Shown here one piece after another: positions 1 to 10,839 of a stretch of 64,000 nt of DNA. The stretch's first letter is position 1; every line of letters starts with the position of its first letter. The DNA is from Blepharisma japonicum (Eukaryota > Ciliophora > Heterotrichea > Heterotrichida > Blepharismidae), in the NCBI GenBank assembly GCA_949751835.1, contig CATKHK010000008.1, positions 186,001-250,000 on the forward strand, read 5' to 3'. The notes under the pieces are model-generated. The model made no database searches. It saw nothing but the letters and a program-made list of their open reading frames with translations, and was not told the DNA's origin. The position numbers and the translations under genes were made by a program.

Positions 1-135
1 TTTGGACTTTAAATATTGATATAGTTTGAAGGAAAATTGGAAGAAGATTGTGTTTTTGCTATCACGATTTCTTTTTTTTCTAGGCCCATAAGCTTTCTAT
101 AAACTTTGATATATTATTTTATTTCTGACAAATCT

Positions 136-3123
136 ATGGAATTCCATAAAGCTCAAGTTGGGTTTCAATTTAAAACTCAAACAAGATTAGGTGAGGAAGT
201 AAGAATTGCTGGTAACTGTGAAGCTCTTGGCAATTGGAATCAACTCTCTGGCCCAATACTTTGTACCGACCACAACAGATACCCACTGTGAACTCTCTCT
301 TTTCCGGTCTCTTTACCAATGGACACAGAACTCGAGTACAAGTACGTTTACGTATATAACGGCACACCTCGTTGAGAAGAGCTTCCTTGCAATCGAAAAA
401 TAAAAATTGAACACAAGAATTGTCTGGTTGAAGATGAAGCTTTAACCAATATCTCAAGAATCATCATAAGGCAGCAAGAGGTTTCAAGTACTTTGATGCA
501 TTCCTATGAAACTTCCAGCTATTTGATTGACGAAAATATCGCATTCACAAACACAGATGCAGTTATTATTGCTTCAATGAGGCTTCCAGTGAAAGTCTCC
601 ATAAACCCGAACTATAACCCAAATGAGCCAGGCTCTGAAAAGTGGCTCTTTGAGAAAACTAAAGGGATTTGGCTGACTGCACTTTTTGATATCGCCATAC
701 AAGAAGGCATCCAGTTCTTGTGGGTTGGATGGCCAGGAATATGAATTGATGATGAAAGTGAACAGGAAGATTTGAGGAACATTTTGAAAGAAAAATATCA
801 TTCTATTCCTTTATTTATCCCAGAATCCATAATGGAAGCACATATGAAGTTCTGCAATCTCATTTTGTTCCCAATTTTTAACTCTATTATAGGGACGAAC
901 TCAAAAACAATACCCCAGTATCCAAATCACCTATGGGAAGCTTATAAAAATGTGAACTCAAGATTTGCAGACGCAATTATGAATTTTCACTCACGACAAA
1001 TGATATGGATCCACGACTACCATTTACTGCTAACTCCAAGCTTTATATCAAGAAGAACACACAAAATCGTGAATTTAGGACTATTTATGCATGTGCCTTT
1101 CCCAAGTTCAGAAATTTATAGGGTGCTCCCACATAGAGAAACGCTATTAAATGCTATGCTATGCTGTGATTTAATAGGTTTTCATTTATTTGTATATGCC
1201 AGACATTTTTTGGCCGCTTGCAAATTCATATTGGGGATTGACCATCAGCTTTCGAGAGGAGGATATTTAATGATAAACTATTTTGAAAGGAGAGTAATGA
1301 TTAGAATTGGGCATCTAGGCATTGAGCCAAGGGTTATCCAGGAAGCTCTACAAACAGAGGAGTTTAAGAATATTCAAAAAGAGCTTAACATAAAGTACAA
1401 AGGTAAAAAAGTCTTATTAGGGATAGATCCGTTGCATGTCTTATCAGGAATTACTTTGAAGCTAAATGCGTTTAGAGAAGCTTTAAGAAGCAGAATTAAT
1501 TTTGTAAACAAAGCCGTGCTACTGCAGATTCTGACTGAAGCAAAAACAGTTAGCACGCCTGAAAGAGAAGAAATCAGAGAAGAGCTGTATAGGCTGAAAG
1601 ATGAAATTAATAGAGAATTCAGACGAGATGTGGTAGAATTCATTGAAACTGATGTTACTGGGGAAGCTAGATACGCTTATATGTCAATTTCTAATGGAAT
1701 AGTAAATACTTCACTTAGAGATGGATTGTGTCTGACACCATTTGAATTTATTGTCGTCAATATGGAAAGAGATGCAGATATCGTCATTTCAGAATTCGCT
1801 GGAGTTACTAGAGCATTAAGCAGCTTGAGAAGAGTCAACCCATTCAATATTTCAGAATTGGAAGGTGAAATTTATAATTTGATGGCTGATGAGCCAAAAA
1901 ATCATTCCAAAAGACAAAGAGATCTCAGCTATATACTCACAAATACAACTTTTCATTGGGCTAAAAATTTTTTGACCGATCTAAAGAGAGCTGTGAAGGA
2001 TCCCAAAAACTATCAATATGTGACACACGGACTTGGAGATAGGTTAAAATTAATTGCATTGAATAAAAATTTTAGGATGCTTGATGGGAACAGTTTACTT
2101 AAGGCTTATGGAAATTCACGCCACAGAGCATTTTTCTTTGATAATGAGGGGACATTATGTAATTTATTAAAAAACCATGAAATCGATAATTCTATTGGGC
2201 CAAGTGAAAAAATTCTTAACTCATTGGCAGAACTAAGCAAAGATGAGAGAAATAATGTATTTGTAATTACTGGAAGATCAAAAGATATTGTTGAAAGGTG
2301 GTATGGTAAAATTCCACTTTTAGGAATGGCAGCAGAATATGGAGCTTTTATTAAACAGAACAATGATCTTAAATGGGAACTAAGTGCTCAAGGAAGCCAT
2401 CTATGGAAAGAAACTGCTAAGCAGATCATTGAAGCATATGTCATGAGAACTGAAGGGTCAAGAATCGATGAAAAAGAATGCTCTGTTGTATTTCAATATA
2501 GAGATACAGATCTCGACTTAGGAGCTTGACAAGCAAAAGAGCTTGTCTCCCATTTGGAAATTTTATTGAAGCCATTTTTAGACGAATGCGAGGTTTCAGT
2601 AGGCTTAGGCTATGTAGAAGTCAAGCCTCGAGGAATTTCCAAAGGAACGACAGTTTACAAAATCCTTGAAGAACTATATGAGCGTCAAGGACCAGTTGAT
2701 TTTATATTAGCAATTGGCGACGACGTGTCTGACGAAGAAATGTTTAAAGTTATCCATGGTTTGAAAAGAGAAAAAAGCCATTTACTCGATAAAGATCCTC
2801 TCATTTTCACTTGCACCGTTGGAAAAAAGCCAAGCCAGGCTGAACTTTATGTAAACGATGTCAACGAAGTACAGCATATGCTTGACATGATAAGAGGCTG
2901 CTTAGGGAGCTTTAAGAAAAACTTTTCTCATGACGACTTGATTTCACTTTCACGAAATCGGCCAACTCCGCTTCTTATGACCCCTGATGTGAAGAAATTC
3001 AAAAGAGATGCTGTCTTAGAGCTCAATGAGAGTGAAGAAGATGAGGCTGTAAGCCCTAGGCAAATATTCAGAGACAAAAAGAGAAGATCTCAAACGTTCG
3101 TCCTTGAAAGAAGATTAACATAA
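136..3123 (+). CDS. CBM20 + trehalose-6-phosphate synthase/phosphatase-like protein
   Basis: One 995-residue frame, with TGA read as Trp at several sites. The N-terminal ~110 residues look like a CBM20 starch/glycogen-binding module (VRIAGNCEALGNWN). Next comes a GT20 synthase-like domain with WIHDYHLLL near residue 291 and GLFMHVPFPSSEIYR. A HAD phosphatase domain follows, with GDDVSDEE near 861. Members of this family make trehalose-6-phosphate from UDP-glucose and glucose-6-phosphate and then remove the phosphate. Here the usual R..DY.KG substrate loop reads GIDPLHVLSGI (about 429-439), so the Arg and Lys that hold UDP-glucose are replaced. The HAD motif DxDGT reads DNEGT (D669, E671). Activity is therefore doubtful, and a regulatory role like plant class II TPS is an inference. 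ATG 136 is the first in-frame ATG. The gene converges on the COMMD gene with 12 bp between stops. Confidence 0.9.
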
Positions 3124-3135
3124 TTGTAATTTCTC

Positions 3136-3678
3136 TTAAAACTCTTTTACGTTAAGGATTGCTTCAGCTTGCTCCAGGGCAGACAGCAGAACTGCAATTT
3201 CAGTTTTATACATAGAAAACTGCAGAATTTTCGAGGAATTTTCTTTGGCCAGCTTTAAATTCATTGTTGCTAATGGCTCTGAAAGAGACTCAGTGTCCTT
3301 TCCTAGCGTAACCACATCTACGTTCCAGCTTGGCTCAGTTTTTACTTTTCATTCGACTTCTCTTGATTCAAGATGTTTCCTGATAATAAAGCCTTTATGT
3401 TCAGCCCAGATCCCAGTTAGGACAAGGACTTCTGTTTCATTTAGATTTTTAGAGGCCAGGAATTCCTTGACGTCTGAAGGATTGTTCTGCAGAAGTTGTT
3501 CAATTAATGAGATGTAAGCTTTTGCTAAATTTTCTAATTGAGGCTTTGTAAGAGAAGTTCGGCCATCGAGCTGCTCTAGGATATCATTCAGAGATAACTC
3601 TGTGTCTTCGTAAAAATGCAAGCGGACAAGGGCGTCAATATAAGCTTTTAGAAGCGGCCTGGAGAGTTGTTCTTGCAT
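3136..3678 (-). CDS. COMM domain-containing (COMMD) protein
   Basis: A 180-residue protein from ATG at 3678 to TAA at 3136-3138, crossing one TGA read as Trp. The N-terminal half is a helical HN-type domain (about 1-105). The C-terminal ~75 residues begin with the conserved Trp, here encoded by TGA in REVEWKVKTEPSWNVDVV, and have the beta-rich COMM pattern ending in a helix (TEIAVLLSALEQAEAIL). COMMD proteins form hetero-oligomers that work with CCDC22/CCDC93 in the Commander endosomal recycling complex. Which of the ten COMMD paralogues this is cannot be decided by eye. The gene runs divergently from TIM44 across about 260 bp of AT-rich DNA. Confidence 0.8.
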
Positions 3679-3940
3679 AAATAAATATGTATTTATAGAT
3701 ATGCATTTCTTCCACTTTTAGGAGTAATAATTGGGGTTTTCAATTCAAGTAGCGAAGAAAAAAATTTCCATGCAAATTACAGTGTAATTGATTTTCTTTT
3801 AATAATGAAAATTATTATTATATACTTTTGCAAGTGATAAAAATTCCAGAATTCATTAATTGATTTATTATATAAGTTCAATTTGCGCTTTAAAATCAAG
3901 CCAATAGAGATTTAAAAATAAATAATTATCTGGCAGAAAA

Positions 3941-5368
3941 ATGCTCAGAAGATTGATTTTTCTTCGACCTCGAAAGTGTGCAATAGCCAGGCTTTTTTCA
4001 TCAAATAAAGACACAGACAACTTGAGAAAGCAGTTTCAGAAGCTTGCTGAAGAAATGAATGAAACAACGACTGAGGCAAAAAGTACTGATGAAATCAAAA
4101 TTAAGGATCAGGCTAAAATGACTGAAGACCTTAAAGCACAGTTCAAAGGTGTAAAAGAAGATCTCTCTAAGCAGACAGGCCAAGCCAAGACTGCTCAAGA
4201 ACGCTTGAAAGAAACTTGGCAAAACTTTAGTATGCCCAAATTTACGATGCCAGACTTTTCGAAATGAAAAATACCTCCAAAAGCTGAAGCAAAAGCAGAG
4301 AAAACAGAAAAAGAGCCAGAAGAAGCTAAAAAAGAAGAAAAAATAGCTGAGAATACACAACAATCAACAGAAAGCAAAGAAGAAGAAAAAAAAGAAGAAG
4401 CTCCACCAAAAATCCCTTATTATGAGAAATATCCCAAACTTAAGATAGTTTACAAAGCCCAATGCTATATCAAAGAATCTTTAAGAGAAACCTTTCCTGA
4501 CCAAGAGTACAAAGTAAGCCAAATGAAAGAAAACGCCAAAATTCAAAAAACTAAAGAAGAAGAGCTTAAAAAGTGGCTAGAAGAGCATCCAGGTGATGAA
4601 AATATCCCTGAATGGAAAAAAGGTGCTTTACAGGTGGTCCAAAAAAAGCAAACAAGATGGGAAAAACTCAAAGAAAAGGTAACTGGTTCAAAACTTGGAA
4701 ACAAAGTTAATGAATCTACCCAAACAATCCTTAACCAAGAAGGCGTCAAAAAGGCCAAAGAAAACATGCAAGATATCAAAGAAGGAATTCAGTCGATCGG
4801 ACTTGACATCAAAGATTCTATTCAGATGTCAGACAGCAGAATCATTCAAGCTGGCAGAGAGATGCTAAGCCAAGCCTCAGTTGAATCAGCTCAAGCAAAA
4901 GCAGTAAAAGCAATGAGAGCATATGATCCTGACTTCGATATTTATCAACTGGAAAATGACCTCGAGCACATTATTGTTGATTTTTATCAACATTTCTTAG
5001 ATCTCAATAAGGATTATGTGAAAAACGTTACTGATGGGCCTGCGCGTGAATTCCTGCTGAAGCTACTTGAAGGAAGAAAAGAGGGTGGAGGAGGAGCACA
5101 CAAGCAGGAAATTTATGAGGTGACAAGACCTGTCTTCTTAGGGGTAAATCTCGAGGAAAAACAAAACCCTAGATTTAGCTTCAGCTGCACCGTTAAGTAT
5201 TCTGGATCTAATACAGATCAAGATGATAAGCAAACGAAGAATAAATTCCACAAAATAAATTATTTTTTTATGATTTCAAGACATCCAGATCCTGATTTTG
5301 AGATTTATGGGCATCCATGGCAGTTCATTGTGTTTCAGCCTGCAGAAGACCAGCTCAGACTTGGCTAA
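3941..5368 (+). CDS. TIM44: Mitochondrial import inner membrane translocase subunit TIM44
   Basis: A 475-residue protein with one TGA (codon 109) read as Trp. The N-terminus, MLRRLIFLRPRKCAIARLFS, is a basic amphipathic mitochondrial presequence. Residues about 25-165 are a charged, lysine- and glutamate-rich coiled-coil segment (KKEEKIAENTQQSTESKEEE). The C-terminal half carries the Tim44-like membrane-binding domain (YDPDFDIYQLENDLEHIIVD, then GPAREFLLKLL). Tim44 tethers mtHsp70 to the TIM23 channel on the matrix side of the inner membrane and so drives preprotein import. The domain order and a length close to the usual 450-490 residues support the assignment. A glycine run (EGGGGAH) inside the Tim44 domain is a small lineage-specific insertion. 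Confidence 0.88.
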
Positions 5369-5412
5369 ATATATAAAAAATAAATATATTAAAAATTGCA
5401 ATTAACTATTAT

Positions 5413-6189
5413 TTAACGCAGATAAACCATCACATCATCAATTGCATAGCTTGCATTGCATGGGTCTCCTTTTAGCGTTGAACCAAATGCAATTTCCAAA
5501 ATTCCACCAGTATGAGGAATGGCCACATCAACTGGAACTGCAAATTTCGCATCAGGCTGCTTTCCTCCACATATATCAGCTCCTTGCTCATGAGAAGTTC
5601 CCGTCATAGTCCATACGATTTTTCCATCTGCCTTCATATAAGCAGTCTCTCCTTCCCATTTATCCAGCATATGATAGTTTGCTGAAATTTTTACCATGTT
5701 ATGAGGAGGTAGCTTGAATTTTTTGGATACTTCTTCATTGGAGAAGGCACAGTGGCCGCCTAAAAAATAATCTTCCCCATCACAAGTGTTTCTTTTCTCA
5801 TGGCTCCACCCATGAGATCCTAATTCAAAATCATGATGATCTCTTAAGACCCAACTTGTTTCTAGAAAAGAGCTTTCAGAAGATGCTGGAGAGTTTATAA
5901 TTAAATTGGCGTTAATAGTGATTGTGTCGCTTAAAGCATAGATCTCGTCAAGCGATAATTCAGATAAAATTATTGATGAGGTCTCAACTTGATCAGTTGT
6001 TAAGTCTTGGGATGTAGAAATCGTGCCTGTTGTGTTTATAGAGCTTGCTTCAATGCCTTCACAGGAGAGAGTCCCTGTAACCTCAAGATCGCTTGCTAAA
6101 TTAACTGATGTGCTGAGGGCAAAGGGTAGAAAAAGCAAACAAATCATAAAACGAATATTTTTCATTTTATTTATTAATGCCTTTAACAT
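5413..6189 (-). CDS. Secreted protein of unknown function
   Basis: A 258-residue protein. A second ATG, eight codons in, would begin directly with a signal peptide (MKNIRFMICLLFLPFALS). The mature part starts with a repetitive beta-like segment rich in Ser, Thr, Leu and Ile (about 30-105). It ends in a ~145-residue domain rich in Trp and Cys: DHHDFELGSHGWSHEKR, LGGHCAFSNEEVSKKF, DKWEGETAYMKADGKIVW and a final YAIDDVMVYLR. This has the look of an extracellular beta-sandwich adhesion or lectin-like fold, but I do not recognise the family. No TGA codons or introns are needed. The 19-bp gap to the downstream kinase gene is short. Confidence 0.7.
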   Translation of the reverse strand: MLKALINKMKNIRFMICLLFLPFALSTSVNLASDLEVTGTLSCEGIEASSINTTGTISTSQDLTTDQVETSSIILSELSLDEIYALSDTITINANLIINSPASSESSFLETSWVLRDHHDFELGSHGWSHEKRNTCDGEDYFLGGHCAFSNEEVSKKFKLPPHNMVKISANYHMLDKWEGETAYMKADGKIVWTMTGTSHEQGADICGGKQPDAKFAVPVDVAIPHTGGILEIAFGSTLKGDPCNASYAIDDVMVYLR

Positions 6190-6208
6190 ATAAAAATTAA
6201 GTTACTTA

Positions 6209-8552
6209 TTATCGCTTTTGTCTTTTCTTTTCTTTTAGGAGTTTTAACTTCTTAAAGTCTTCTTGGCTGATAGGAGGGTCAATTTTTTTGGCTAGAAGGT
6301 TGTCCCAGTTAATGTCTCTGAAGAAGTTATGCTGCTTTACCTGCTGAATTGTTGGGCGTTCTTCTGGATTTTTTTTCATTACTAAATTAATTAGGTCTTT
6401 GGCATCTGAATCCATGGGCTCTGGGAATATTATTTTTGATTTAGATATTCGCTGATACAAAACTGTGATATTTTCTGTGTAAAACGGCGGCTGGCCTACA
6501 AGCATCTCATATAAATTTGCACCAATGCAATAAACATCTGCTGGTTTCCAAGCTCCAGTTTGAGCAAGGAGTTCAGGTGGTAGGTAAGCAGGCGACCCAC
6601 AAAACGACATAGCTGGATTAGATTCAGTCACATTTTCCTTTGCTAGACCAAAATCAGCAAGTCTGATATGGCCTACTTCATCAACCAAGATATTCTGAGG
6701 CTTTAGATCTCGATATACAATGTCCAGCGAATGTAAATGCTCTATAGCCAGTATGATTTCGGCAATGTAAAACTTTGAAATAGCAGTGCTCAAATAGTGA
6801 GCGTGCTCTAAAATTAGCGATAAATCTCCATTAGGACAATACTCTAAAGTCATAAACAAGTGCCGATTTGTCTGAAACGCCCAATATATCGGTATAATAA
6901 AAGGGTGTCTTATAGATTTTAATATCTTGCACTCAGCAATAGCATACCTAAGCTGCTTTTTCGACTTCAGCATAGGCTTATTTAGCACTTTTAGTGCATA
7001 TGTTTCTTGGCTGTCTTTTTTTATGACCTTATATACATGTCCAAAGCTCCCAGACCCAATTTCTTCAATGACGTCAAAACTGTTTTCATTGATGTGTCTT
7101 CCTTCATCATACTCCACTGCTTCTTCTTCAAAGCTGAGCCGATGCTCAAAGCTTGACATTTGCATAGGAACTCGGTTTTCTTCTTGAGTTTCCAGCCATT
7201 CTTTGTTCTCTGGATGATGGATGTATAAGTGAAAGAAGTTTATGCACTCATATAGTCGGCTTATTCATTCTGCTGATTTGTCTTTAGATGCTGTATAGTA
7301 CTTTAAGGTGATATCACGGGTGCTTACAATAAAATAGAATTTGCCTTCAGACATAGTAGAAGTCACACTTTTTACTTCTTGGATATCGATGAAGGGTATT
7401 ATAATGTCAGGCTGAGAGCCTTCTAAATACGCATTTTTCGTATTATAATGTACGAAAGTCCCATTTTGGGTGTCAATTACCAGAAATACTAGTTTATCAT
7501 TAATTTGCCAAGAAGAGATTGAATAAACTTCGCCAGTAAACCCTGAAGGCCTCTCTTCTGTTTTCTTCCCATATTTTTCTAATAGCTCTTCTCCAATGTA
7601 CTTTGGTATCAGCTCTGCAATTTCAATATTAGTTGCCAGCTCTAATGCTGTCTTTCCATAAGGATCTTCTAACTTTATAGCAGCTTTTCGATCAAGAAGT
7701 ACCCTAACAATTTCTGTATATCCCATTAATGAAGCTAAATGCAGCCCTGTTCCTCTTTCCGCAGTCATTTTATTAATTTGCACATATGGCTGGTTAAGCA
7801 GCATTTCTACACATTCCTTATGTCCTTGATAGCAAGCTATTTGCAAAGGAGTCCAATGGTCATCAGTTTCAATGTTGCAATTTGCTCCTAATTCTATTAA
7901 CTCTTTTATTATATTTGCATGACCCATATAGCAAGCAAAATGGATGCAACTTCATTTTCCATTATGGGGAGAGTTTAATAATTCTGTAATATCTTCTACA
8001 AGCACTCTCATATTGCGATTTCTCATGTAATCTTTGAGCACTGAAAATAAATCACGGACTTTTCCTTCTTGACAAGCTATGACACATTGAGTTAGCCAGG
8101 GTTCATAGTCTACGCTTGGGTTTTCGAGTTCTTCTGTTTCTTGGATACTTTCTATTTGAGGAGTAGGAGTTAGAGAGCCTTTCTTTTCAATTGTAGCTGT
8201 AGGAGCTGGGTTGAATACAGGCTGAACAGAGTGCCTTCGTATTACTTTGGGGGTTTCTTCTGGGGCTGCTTGAGGAACTATAGGATTTTCTGTTGCTTTC
8301 TAAGTAAAATTTTACAGCTTCTAAAAAGATTTGACTCCCATTTTGCACATTGAATAGAGAGATTTTCGATGAAGTTGGAAGCAAAATCTATTTAGCAAAT
8401 ACTCTTGCTCCTGAACTGAACAAACTTAATTTCTGTAGATGAGGTGGCACCAGTGTTATTCGAGCTACTTCATCTTTGAGATCTTTTACTTTTGTATTTG
8501 GCTCAACGTTGAGTTCAAAAGTGTTATCCCCAAACTTGATAGTAATTTTCAT
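6209..8552 (-). CDS. Ubiquitin-like / ankyrin / PH / AGC-type protein kinase fusion
   Basis: A 770-residue protein once introns 8388-8402 and 8300-8315 are removed and TGA is read as Trp. Domains in order: a ubiquitin-like fold (about 1-74, MKITIKFGDNTFELNVEPNT); a linker rich in Pro, Ser and Glu; ankyrin repeats (about 185-310, GHANIIKELIELGANCN); a PH domain (about 325-430) whose last helix has its invariant Trp as TGA (KSAEWISRLYE); and a kinase domain (about 482-740) with GSGSFG, YRDLKPQN, DFG and CGSPAYLPPE. The tail, INWDNLLAKKIDPP, is the AGC-type C-terminal pattern. A kinase with a lipid-binding PH domain recalls Akt, but the added UBL and ankyrin parts are not part of any AGC family I know. 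The ATG at 8552 starts the UBL fold directly. Confidence 0.85.
8300..8315 (-). other. 16-nt spliceosomal intron in UBL/kinase gene
   Basis: On the minus strand this reads GTAAAATTTTACTTAG. Removal joins the end of the UBL fold (QIFLEA) to the KATENPIVPQ linker, which stays open into the ankyrin region. Retention would shift the frame. Confidence 0.82.
8388..8402 (-). other. 15-nt spliceosomal intron in UBL/kinase gene
   Basis: On the minus strand this reads GTATTTGCTAAATAG. Removing it keeps frame and extends the ubiquitin-like fold (FSSGAR then ILLPTS). If retained, its final TAG is an in-frame stop. Confidence 0.85.
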
Positions 8553-8668
8553 TATGTCGACAACTTTAAAAATAATTTCATATTTCGATTGCGATTTTTC
8601 AATCACTTTGGCAAACTTAAACTTAATTTAATATCAAAACTATCTTTTAGTTTAAATTACGATTAATT

Positions 8669-9149
8669 CTAAATCAATGTACACGAGTATGTGTCGCTTC
8701 TCATTCCGTCCTTTTTAGATTGTGTCTTAAGGGTATTTTGATACTGCAGTAATTTGGAGACAAACCCATTGCTTGGTTGTGCTTCTTGGTGCTTCTTTTT
8801 TATGCTTTCTAGTGCCTGAGTAAATCCGATATTATTAGTCTTCATCAAATATGCGATTAAGATAGTTGGAGCTCTTGAAATTCCAGTTTCACAATGAATG
8901 AAGATTTTTCCTTTTTGCTTTACAGTTATGAATAAACTCGGAGCATTCTTCAAAATATTGATGAATGCTGAAAGATGCAAGATCGTAAATGTTGATTTGC
9001 TTATAAGTAAATTTGATTGGAAAACGCTGGGCTAGGCTTTTCCAACAATTAAAATGTGAGTTATTTGGTGGTGCTGTAGCAATACTATATTTGAGGTGGC
9101 ATCGTAATTTCCAATGAAAATTCCTGAAATCGCTATTGATTGTATACAT
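8669..9149 (-). pseudogene. Dual-specificity phosphatase, frame-disrupted
   Basis: Clear DSP homology is split over two frames. One frame holds the N-terminal beta strand (GIFIGNYDATSNIVLLQHHQ). Another holds the general-acid loop region (TYKQINIYDLASFSIHQYF). The first frame then resumes with the P-loop HCETGISRAPTILIAYLM, which has the HCxxGxxR signature. The switches fall at A-runs near 9035 and 8918. The only upstream ATG (9147-9149) lies in the middle frame, not in that of the first strand. No 15/16-nt intron explains both switches. Either this is a decaying gene or the assembly has homopolymer errors. The C-terminus ends in CTLI, which could be a CaaX prenylation box. The stop is TAG. 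Confidence 0.6.
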
Positions 9150-9300
9150 TTATTAAGGTTTTGAAAAAAATTTCGAAGATTAAACTGCAAATTTTAAAAT
9201 TATTGTATGGAGTTGAGCTTTGGAAGACAGAATATAAGCAGTTTCACTAGCCCTTCAATTAATATTAAAATTTTTGAGTTGATTAAGATTAATCACATAC

Positions 9301-10839
9301 TTAATTAACTTTTAATGGATGACCTTCGGTATTAAAAATCCATTCATTCAAATCAAAAGGCTGATTTTCAGAAAACAAAAGATACAAATACTTTAAAGTT
9401 TCAGCCAGAAAATAGCTCTGCATCCTATCAGTGTGTCCAGGTGGCACTGTATTAGCATTTTGTAGCTCTGAATATCCAACTGACAATTTTGCATATTTTT
9501 GCATGGCTTTGAAAATTTCTCATCCCCATTTCTGGTATTTTGGATCATGGGTATAATAGTAAAGATACCAAAATGATTCAATTGTCTCTGGCCGGAGTCC
9601 ATGATCTGTATCTATTAATAAAGGAAATTGGATTCCATTATTTATCATAACACTTTCAGTCGCTAAACCTGTTGCGCTTTTATGGTTCATTTGATAGCAG
9701 GTTGAAGCTAATTCTTGTGATAAGAAAATAATTTCATCACTCTTGTCAAGATATGGAAGATTGTTTGCAGCAAGAATCATTAGCCCTGGATAATAGCAAG
9801 CAAATTGATGAAACTCTGGAATTAATGCATCATTCGATCTATAGCCTAAAAAATAAAGTCCAGAACTGTCCTGACCTACTAGGTTGTCGAGAACTGCATT
9901 TAGACTTCTAACAAATCTCTCTTTAAGTGCTTCATTTGTTTTATTTGTAAGTAGGTATTCTTTCAGCAAATATTCATAAAAGCTATCCACGCCTGCGGCA
10001 ACTGAAAATTCATCCACATAATCTCCATTAAGTGTAATTTTATTAGGAAATAAATCTTCTTTTCAAATATTGAAAATATATTTTATTATTGAATTCGCAA
10101 GATTAGAATAGGTAGAATTTTTTGTATGATATGACAAAGATGATAATTCCAGCTGTAAACTCCCGAATCCAGCAAGAGATAAGTATGTATCTTTTCAATT
10201 TGGCTCAAAAATAGATAAAAATGACCATTCCATTCCAATGGATCCTGTTTTTTTATTGAAATTGAATTTTGGATAGGGAAAATTATGAGGTAGGCTAAAT
10301 GAATGCACCATTAAATCTCCAAGTTCTTTTGCTTTTTGAAGAAAAATAGGATCCTCTGATAGTTCATAAGCACTTAAAAGCCCTCCTAGGATTCTGATAT
10401 TGACTTCAAATAAAGATACTTCACAATCACAAGCAGAGAAGTCAAGTGAGGTTTTCACTCATTCTCTGGCATCTTTAAATTCTTCTTCCATACCAAAAAT
10501 TCATAAAGTGTCCAATGAGTCAATAATTGTAGATCCCATATAAAGCCAATTCTTGCCATTCTATATGGATTCTACCATAGAAATTGGCATTAATTCATCA
10601 TATCCTCATGAATAGCGCTTGTACGCAAACCAAGCATGCTTAAATGCTCCTTTAATTTCTTCTCGACAAGCTTCTAAGCTCGGCATTGAGATGTCGGTCT
10701 GTTTAATTGTTACTTTGATATCAGCTCTTGGAGGCTTTAGAAAACTTAAAGCAAAAATACTAATAATCATTCATAAAATTAGAGCAGCAATCATCACTTT
10801 TAGAGAATTGTTCCCTAAAAGAAGGTGAAGTCTTTTCAT
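9301..10839 (-). CDS. GH47 class I alpha-1,2-mannosidase (ER/Golgi type)
   Basis: A 507-residue protein after removal of intron 10561-10575, with several TGA-encoded Trp residues. It is a type II membrane protein: a short cytosolic tail and a hydrophobic anchor (VMIAALILWMIISIFALSFL, about 16-35), then the lumenal barrel. GH47 landmarks are GSTIIDSLDTLWIFGM, SLFEVNIRILGGLLSAY, RPETIESFWYLYYYT, GHTDRMQSYFLAETLKYLYL and the final NTEGHPL (NTEAHP in most members, whose Thr binds the catalytic Ca2+). The family trims alpha-1,2-mannose from N-glycans in the ER or cis-Golgi. Length is usual for the catalytic domain plus anchor. All pieces share one frame, and the intron closes the only in-frame TAG. 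Confidence 0.92.
10561..10575 (-). other. 15-nt spliceosomal intron in GH47 gene
   Basis: On the minus strand this reads GTAGAATCCATATAG, phase 0, and contains the only in-frame stop (TAG) of the GH47 frame. Removing it joins DELMPISM to NGKNWLYMGS, a normal GH47 alignment. Confidence 0.9.

Noticed and set aside
136-3123. Apparent premature stops (TGA) that would make many genes look like pseudogenes
   Set aside because: TGA falls at conserved Trp positions throughout, so these are sense codons, not breaks.
8888-9035. A 15-nt intron GTTGGAAAAGCCTAG in the phosphatase locus keeping one frame throughout
   Set aside because: It does give an open frame, but the peptide then loses the conserved general-acid Asp loop, which is plain in the other frame.
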